From the NCBI RefSeq assembly GCF_900120405.1, contig NZ_LT635492.1:56723-120722 (forward strand): a DNA stretch of 64,000 nt. The letters are read 5' to 3'. The number at the start of each line of letters is the position of its first letter. The stretch's first letter is position 1. Source of the DNA: Urinicoccus massiliensis (GTDB lineage: Bacteria; Bacillota; Clostridia; Tissierellales; Peptoniphilaceae). This document shows, piece by piece, positions 59,825-64,000 of this stretch. The translations under genes were made by a program, and so were the position numbers. The notes below the pieces were generated by a model, which did not search any database, was not told the origin of the DNA, and saw nothing but the letters and a program-made list of their open reading frames with translations.

Positions 59825-61390
59825 CTAGTCTTTTTTGTCCTGGAGGTTTTGGCAACCCAAAAGTTGAAGGGCGCACTTTAAACCATCCAGGGCTGAGGAA
59901 ACAATTCCACCGGCATAGCCGGCTCCCTCGCCAATGGGGTGGAGGGTGTCAAATTCAAGGCTATGGTAGTCCTTTCTTAAAAGGCGGACCGGGGAAGAGG
60001 TCCTGGTTTCCACTCCGGTTAAAAGGGCGTCGGGATGGGCAAAGCCCTTTAATTTTTTATCAAAGGCCAAAAGGGCTTCCTTAATTCCTTGGTTAATTTC
60101 CTGGGGATAGATTAGGTTGAGGTCAGCAAAGTGGGTTTGGGGTTGGTAGCTGGCTTGAATTTTTCCAAAAGCCTGGCTGGGTCGACCCAGGAAGAAGTCT
60201 TCCAAGCGTTGGACAGGAGCAGTAAAACCACCGCCACCCAGTTGGTAGGCTTTTTCTTCGATTTTTCTTTGGAAGTCCATGCCAGCCAAGGCACTGGAGC
60301 CAAAAACTTTTGGGTCAATGGCCATGACGATGGCTGAATTGGAGTTTGTGGCCATCCGGTCATGGTAACTCATGCCGTTGACGCAAAGGCGGTTTTCTTC
60401 GCTGGAGGCCGGAACTACATAACCTCCCGGGCACATACAAAAACTGTAGACAGACAGGTTTTTTTCCCGGTTAAAATGATTGAGTTGGTAGGAAGCTTGG
60501 GGAAGAAGGGGGTCTTGGATCTTGTATTGGGCCAGGTTGATGTCTTGCCGCAAGTGTTCAATCCGAAAGCCCACGGCAAAGGGCTTTTGTTCCAGGCTGA
60601 TGTAGCGGTCCAGGAGAGAAAAAGTGTCCCGGGCAGAATTTCCCAGGGCCAGGATATAGTGGTCGGCCTGGTAACTGGTCTTGTCAGTTTTGATGGCCTG
60701 GATTTTCCCATCTTCGATGACCAGGTCAGTAAATTTTTCTTGGAAATGAAAGGTTCCTCCAAGACTTTCAATTTTTTTTCGCATCCGGACAATGACAGCC
60801 CGTAAGATATCGGTGCCGATATGGGGCATTTGTTCGTAGAGGATGTCTTCTGGGGCTCCATTTTCGACAAAAATCTTAAAGACCTCTCGCGACCTTTTAT
60901 CCTTGGACCGGCTGGTGAGTTTTCCATCAGAAAAAGTTCCGGCCCCACCTTCGCCAAATTGGATATTGGATTGAGGGTTGAGGATCCCGTGGTCCATCAT
61001 GGCCTGGACAGACCGGACTCGGTCTTGGATTTTCTCTCCCTGGTCAATAAGATGGACTTGGACCCCAGCTTGGCTTAGGATATAACCGGCAAAAAGTCCG
61101 GAAGGGCCAGTGCCTACAATGACGACTTTTTTGACCCTGGTCTTATTTTCCAAGACTAGGTCTTGGGGCTGGTAGGCCTGGATGCGGTTTTTCAAAGACC
61201 GAAGGATTTTCTTACCTAGGTCCTTTTTTACCAGGACCTGGTAGACGTAAAAGACTCCCTTGCGGGCATCTAAAGATTTCTTATAAAGTTCAAAGGGGAT
61301 GTCTTTGCCCCCTAAAAGGCGGTCTACTTCCCTTTGGAGGTCCTGACCTGAGGCCTGGTAGGGAAGTTTGATGTTTTTTAAAATATACAT
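59825..61390 (-). CDS. FAD-dependent oxidoreductase (YhiN-unlike, FAD-protein C-terminal family)
   Basis: A 521-residue flavoprotein. The FAD dinucleotide-binding motif VIVGTGPSGLFAGYILS lies near residue 90, after an N-terminal domain of about 85 residues. GGAGTFSDGKLTSRSKDK is a hallmark of the uncharacterised NAD(P)/FAD-dependent family found in most Firmicutes. The C-terminal GEGAGYAGGIVSSALDGLK contacts FAD. It is monocistronic; the reaction is unknown. The start is preceded by AGAGAGGA. Confidence 0.88.
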   Translation of the reverse strand: MYILKNIKLPYQASGQDLQREVDRLLGGKDIPFELYKKSLDARKGVFYVYQVLVKKDLGKKILRSLKNRIQAYQPQDLVLENKTRVKKVVIVGTGPSGLFAGYILSQAGVQVHLIDQGEKIQDRVRSVQAMMDHGILNPQSNIQFGEGGAGTFSDGKLTSRSKDKRSREVFKIFVENGAPEDILYEQMPHIGTDILRAVIVRMRKKIESLGGTFHFQEKFTDLVIEDGKIQAIKTDKTSYQADHYILALGNSARDTFSLLDRYISLEQKPFAVGFRIEHLRQDINLAQYKIQDPLLPQASYQLNHFNREKNLSVYSFCMCPGGYVVPASSEENRLCVNGMSYHDRMATNSNSAIVMAIDPKVFGSSALAGMDFQRKIEEKAYQLGGGGFTAPVQRLEDFFLGRPSQAFGKIQASYQPQTHFADLNLIYPQEINQGIKEALLAFDKKLKGFAHPDALLTGVETRTSSPVRLLRKDYHSLEFDTLHPIGEGAGYAGGIVSSALDGLKCALQLLGCQNLQDKKD

Positions 61391-61604
61391 AGTGTCCTCT
61401 CTCTCTTTGTTCCTTATTTTATCAAATTATTTGTCTTTATCCTAGGGAAAAGCCTAAGGATGAAAAAATTTAGCTGGCCTAATAGGAAAAAGGGCTCAGA
61501 ATCTTAGGTTTAAGTCAATAATCCTGGGGTAGTTTTTAAATTATGGGCCCCGTGGTATAATGAAGAAGTAAAAGAGAAGAAGACCTTGATTGAAGGAGGC
61601 GTCT

Positions 61605-62282
61605 ATGAAGTATTTTATTGAAGGAGAAAACCTACCGGTTGTCCGGTTTGAACTAGATGAAGGCGAAAGCTTAATCAGCCAGGCTGGCGGTCGGGCCTGG
61701 ATGAAGGGAAATGTGAAAACCGACACCGTTTCCGGTGGCGGGGTAGGAAAAATGCTGGGACGGATGTTTTCCGGAGAAAGCTTGTTTTTAAGCTCCTATA
61801 CAGCACAAAGTCCTGCTGAAATTGTCTTTGCATCAGACTTTCCCGGGTCCATCTATGCCATCGATTTGGCAGAAGGACAAAGTATTATTGCTCAAAAAAA
61901 GGCCTTTTTATGTGCTAGCCCGGGAGTGGACCTGTCTATTTATTTTCGAAAAAAATTAGGCACCGGCTTATTTGGCGGTGAAGGCTTTATCATGCAAAAA
62001 ATCACCGGGCCAGGCCTGGTCTTTTTGGAAATCGACGGCCATTGCCAAGAATACATTTTAAATGTAGGGGAAAGACTGGTTATGGATACCGGAAGTTTGG
62101 CCATGATAGAGGCTACTTGTCAAATGTCCATTGAACAAGTGGAAGGAATGAAGAACATTCTCTTTGGAGGAGAGGGACTTTTTAATACAGTGGTAGAAGG
62201 TCCCGGCAAGGTCCTTGTCCAATCCATGCCTATTCAAAAATTGGCGCGCAATATTGCTCCCTACCTTCCCATAAAGGGCTAG
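61605..62282 (+). CDS. AIM24-family (TIGR00266) protein
   Basis: A 225-residue beta-rich protein of the AIM24/TIGR00266 family: an opening of YFIEGENLPVVRFELDEGES with AWMKGNVKTDT, then FGGEGFIMQKITGPG, and a terminal VEGPGKVLVQSMP. Family members are widespread and their biochemical role is unknown. ATG at 61605 follows GAAGGAGG; an upstream TTG (61590) would read through the ribosome site. It lies 12 bp before the DUF1275 gene. Confidence 0.9.
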   Translation: MKYFIEGENLPVVRFELDEGESLISQAGGRAWMKGNVKTDTVSGGGVGKMLGRMFSGESLFLSSYTAQSPAEIVFASDFPGSIYAIDLAEGQSIIAQKKAFLCASPGVDLSIYFRKKLGTGLFGGEGFIMQKITGPGLVFLEIDGHCQEYILNVGERLVMDTGSLAMIEATCQMSIEQVEGMKNILFGGEGLFNTVVEGPGKVLVQSMPIQKLARNIAPYLPIKG

Positions 62283-62294
62283 GGGGAGTGGATT

Positions 62295-62990
62295 GTGAAT
62301 TGGAAGAAGAAAAGAGCCTGGAAGGGCCAGATGTCTGAGGCCTTTGTTACGGCGATTTTTTTGTCCCTATCCGGAGGCCTCCAAGATGTTTATACTTACC
62401 TGGCCCGGAACCATGTCTTTGCCAATGCACAAACAGGAAATATTGTCCTTTTAAGCGTCAAGCTGATGGAAAAAAATTGGTCCGTTGTTTTGAATTATCT
62501 GGTACCTCTGAGTTTTTTTGCCCTGGGGGTTGCCGTAAGTGAGTTGGTTCAAACTCGGCATAAGAGGGACAAAAATTTCCATTGGCGGCAAAGGGTCCTG
62601 GCAATGGAAATGATCCTCTTGTTTATTGTGGGTTTTTTGCCGACAAGTTTGAATCTTTTAGCCAATGCCCTGGTGTCTTTTTCCTGCGCCATGCAGGTCC
62701 AGGCCTTTCGTAAAATTAAGGGGGCCAACTATGCCTCTACCATGTGTATTGGCAACCTACGTAGTGGGATGGAAGCCCTGTGCCACTTTATCCTCAAAGG
62801 GAAGAAAAAGAAAAGGGTCCTGGCCGGCCAGTATTTTGCTGTAATTTTTTGTTTTGCTCTGGGAGCTGCCTTGGGGTCGTCTTTGATTCCCTATCTAGGG
62901 ATGAAGACCATCTGGATTTCCTGCGGCCTCTTGTTTTTTAGTTTTTGCCTTATGTTTGTCCAAGACCAGGAAGAAGGAATGGACAGCTAA
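62295..62990 (+). CDS. DUF1275 (YoaK-like) membrane protein
   Basis: A 231-residue protein with six hydrophobic segments and the DUF1275 hallmarks: LSLSGGLQDVYTYLARNHVF, ANAQTGNIVLLSV, and ATMC-like YASTMCIGNLRSGM. Function unknown. The preferred start is GTG at 62295, behind GGGGAG; ATG at 62331 would remove part of the first segment. It ends before a short hairpin region. Confidence 0.85.
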   Translation: MNWKKKRAWKGQMSEAFVTAIFLSLSGGLQDVYTYLARNHVFANAQTGNIVLLSVKLMEKNWSVVLNYLVPLSFFALGVAVSELVQTRHKRDKNFHWRQRVLAMEMILLFIVGFLPTSLNLLANALVSFSCAMQVQAFRKIKGANYASTMCIGNLRSGMEALCHFILKGKKKKRVLAGQYFAVIFCFALGAALGSSLIPYLGMKTIWISCGLLFFSFCLMFVQDQEEGMDS

Positions 62991-63096
62991 AAGATCAACC
63001 CATTCCAGGCTGAGCTTGGGTTGGTTTTTTATTTATAAGGAAAAATTTCCCCACCATGCTATAATAAAAGGTAAGAGATTTGGAGAAGGAGGAAAT

Positions 63097-63936
63097 ATGA
63101 AGTTCATATCTTGGAACATTGATTCTTTAAATGCAGCCCTAACTAGCGATTCAGCCAGGGCACAATTGTCCAGAGGGGTTTTAAGAACCATCCGGGACCA
63201 AGACGCTGATGTCATAGCCATACAAGAAACCAAACTGCCTGAAAAGGGCCCTGGGAAAAAACACATCCAGGCCCTGAAAGAGTGGTTTCCTGACTACAAC
63301 TATGTCTGGACGTCCTCTTGCCCACCAGCACGGAAGGGCTATGCAGGAACCATGACCCTCTATAAAAAGGGTCTGGATGCAAAAGTGACCTTTCCGGAAA
63401 TTGGGGCTCCGGACACTATGGACCATGAAGGCCGGATTATTACCTTGGAATTTGACCGCTTTTACTTTACCCAGGTCTACACTCCCAATGCGGGAAATGG
63501 CCTGGTCCGCCTAGGAGACCGACAAGTTTGGGATGAAAAATATGCCGACTACTTGGAAGGTCTTGACCGAGAAAAACCAGTTATTGCCACGGGAGACTTT
63601 AATGTGGCCCACAAGGAAATTGACTTGAAAAATCCAGAAGCCAACCGTCGGTCCCCAGGTTTTACCGATGAAGAAAGATTGGGCTTTAGCAAGCTTTTGG
63701 ATCGGGGTTTCGTAGATAGCTTCCGCCATATCCATGGAGATGTAGAAGGGGTCTATTCTTGGTGGGCCCAAAGGGTTAAAACCAGCAAGATCAACAATTC
63801 AGGCTGGAGGATTGACTACTTTTTAGTCAGTGACCGGATCAAGGACTTGGTTCGAGAATCCAATATGATTGATTCAGGCGAAAGACAGGACCACACTCCC
63901 CTGCTTCTTAGCTTGGATTTGGAGGGAATTCACTAA
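63097..63936 (+). CDS. exoA: Exodeoxyribonuclease III
   Basis: A 279-residue AP endonuclease/exonuclease of the ExoIII/Exo-APE family. Catalytic motifs: SWNIDSLN (Asn), IQETKLP (Glu), GDFNVAH (Asp-x-Asn) and the final DHTPLLLSL (Asp-His). It cleaves at abasic sites and trims 3' ends in base-excision repair. ATG at 63097 follows AAGGAGGAAAT; longer in-frame starts overlap the previous gene and lack a site. Confidence 0.93.
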   Translation: MKFISWNIDSLNAALTSDSARAQLSRGVLRTIRDQDADVIAIQETKLPEKGPGKKHIQALKEWFPDYNYVWTSSCPPARKGYAGTMTLYKKGLDAKVTFPEIGAPDTMDHEGRIITLEFDRFYFTQVYTPNAGNGLVRLGDRQVWDEKYADYLEGLDREKPVIATGDFNVAHKEIDLKNPEANRRSPGFTDEERLGFSKLLDRGFVDSFRHIHGDVEGVYSWWAQRVKTSKINNSGWRIDYFLVSDRIKDLVRESNMIDSGERQDHTPLLLSLDLEGIH

Positions 63937-64000
63937 GGCAAGTTTGACAGACTGGCCTTATTACAGTAAAATTAAGTTTATTATTTACTGGTTGACCAGT
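63937..64000. other. Downstream edge of the window
   Basis: No gene is seen in the last 64 bases. A weak hairpin AAGGC...GCCTT follows exoA and may be a terminator. Confidence 0.4.

Noticed and set aside
62956-63096. Extended start of exonuclease III
   Set aside because: It overlaps the DUF1275 gene end and the family begins with MKFISWN at 63097.

Overview
The window looks like a low-GC Gram-positive anaerobe of the Clostridia/Tissierellia type, most likely a relative of Peptoniphilus/Anaerococcus. The reasons are strong AGGAGG ribosome sites, lipoprotein signal peptides, DUF438-hemerythrin, DegV, YeiH, ferredoxin-tailed aldo/keto reductase and peroxiredoxin/AhpF genes, stalk-domain (copper amine oxidase N-like) and Listeria-Bacteroides-repeat surface proteins, and ICE debris typical of gut and vaginal Firmicutes. 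This is a placement from gene content only; there are no rRNA or tRNA genes in the window.

Region 1 (1-13.4 kb) is an AT-rich accessory island made of mobile-element wreckage. A partial ISL3-family IS cuts an ABC half-transporter, leaving an intact ECF-type importer operon (S component, EcfT, double EcfA). Then come an ICE-type sigma-like regulator, a SHOCT-like small ORF, a decayed serine recombinase, two remnants of an RlmD-like C-terminal domain around a methyltransferase and a membrane protein, a DUF5301 lipoprotein, a frameshifted DUF3784 gene, an SdpI-like protein, a complete arsenic operon (arsR-acr3-arsP-thioredoxin-arsC) and a 3' scrap of a cytosine DNA methyltransferase.

Region 2 (13.5-25 kb) holds an alpha/beta hydrolase, an ABC exporter with its own DesK/NarL-type two-component system and two small membrane proteins, a decayed AbiF-like locus with its probable small RNA, a group II intron, small hypothetical genes, a MazE/AbrB-RelE toxin-antitoxin pair, and a SAM-I riboswitch in front of an unknown 103-residue protein.

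Region 3 (25-44.4 kb) has an SDR oxidoreductase, a two-sensor/one-regulator NarL-type system, an SPFH-SHOCT protein with a TFIIB-type zinc-ribbon membrane partner, a 1479-residue LRR/InlB-repeat surface protein, lipoproteins (one with an in-frame TGA), a DUF4428 protein, and a four-gene redox operon (CD1871A-type CXXC peptide, NapH-like ferredoxin, TlpA, CPBP protease) bounded by short inverted repeats. A duplicated promoter/leader precedes two transcription units here.

Region 4 (44.4-64 kb) starts with a complete ISL3-family IS (direct repeat of the fragment at position 1), whose end supplies the stop codon of a potassium-channel gene. The rest is higher-GC chromosomal backbone: a urease alpha-subunit relic, two 100-bp direct repeats, TraX-like, DegV, YeiH, AhpC-AhpF, thioesterase, VOC protein, unknown His-rich protein, aldo/keto reductase, aromatic-acid exporter-like protein with xanthine phosphoribosyltransferase, DUF438-hemerythrin, cupin, FAD-dependent oxidoreductase, AIM24, DUF1275 and exonuclease III. 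Coding here is compact and terminators are clear.
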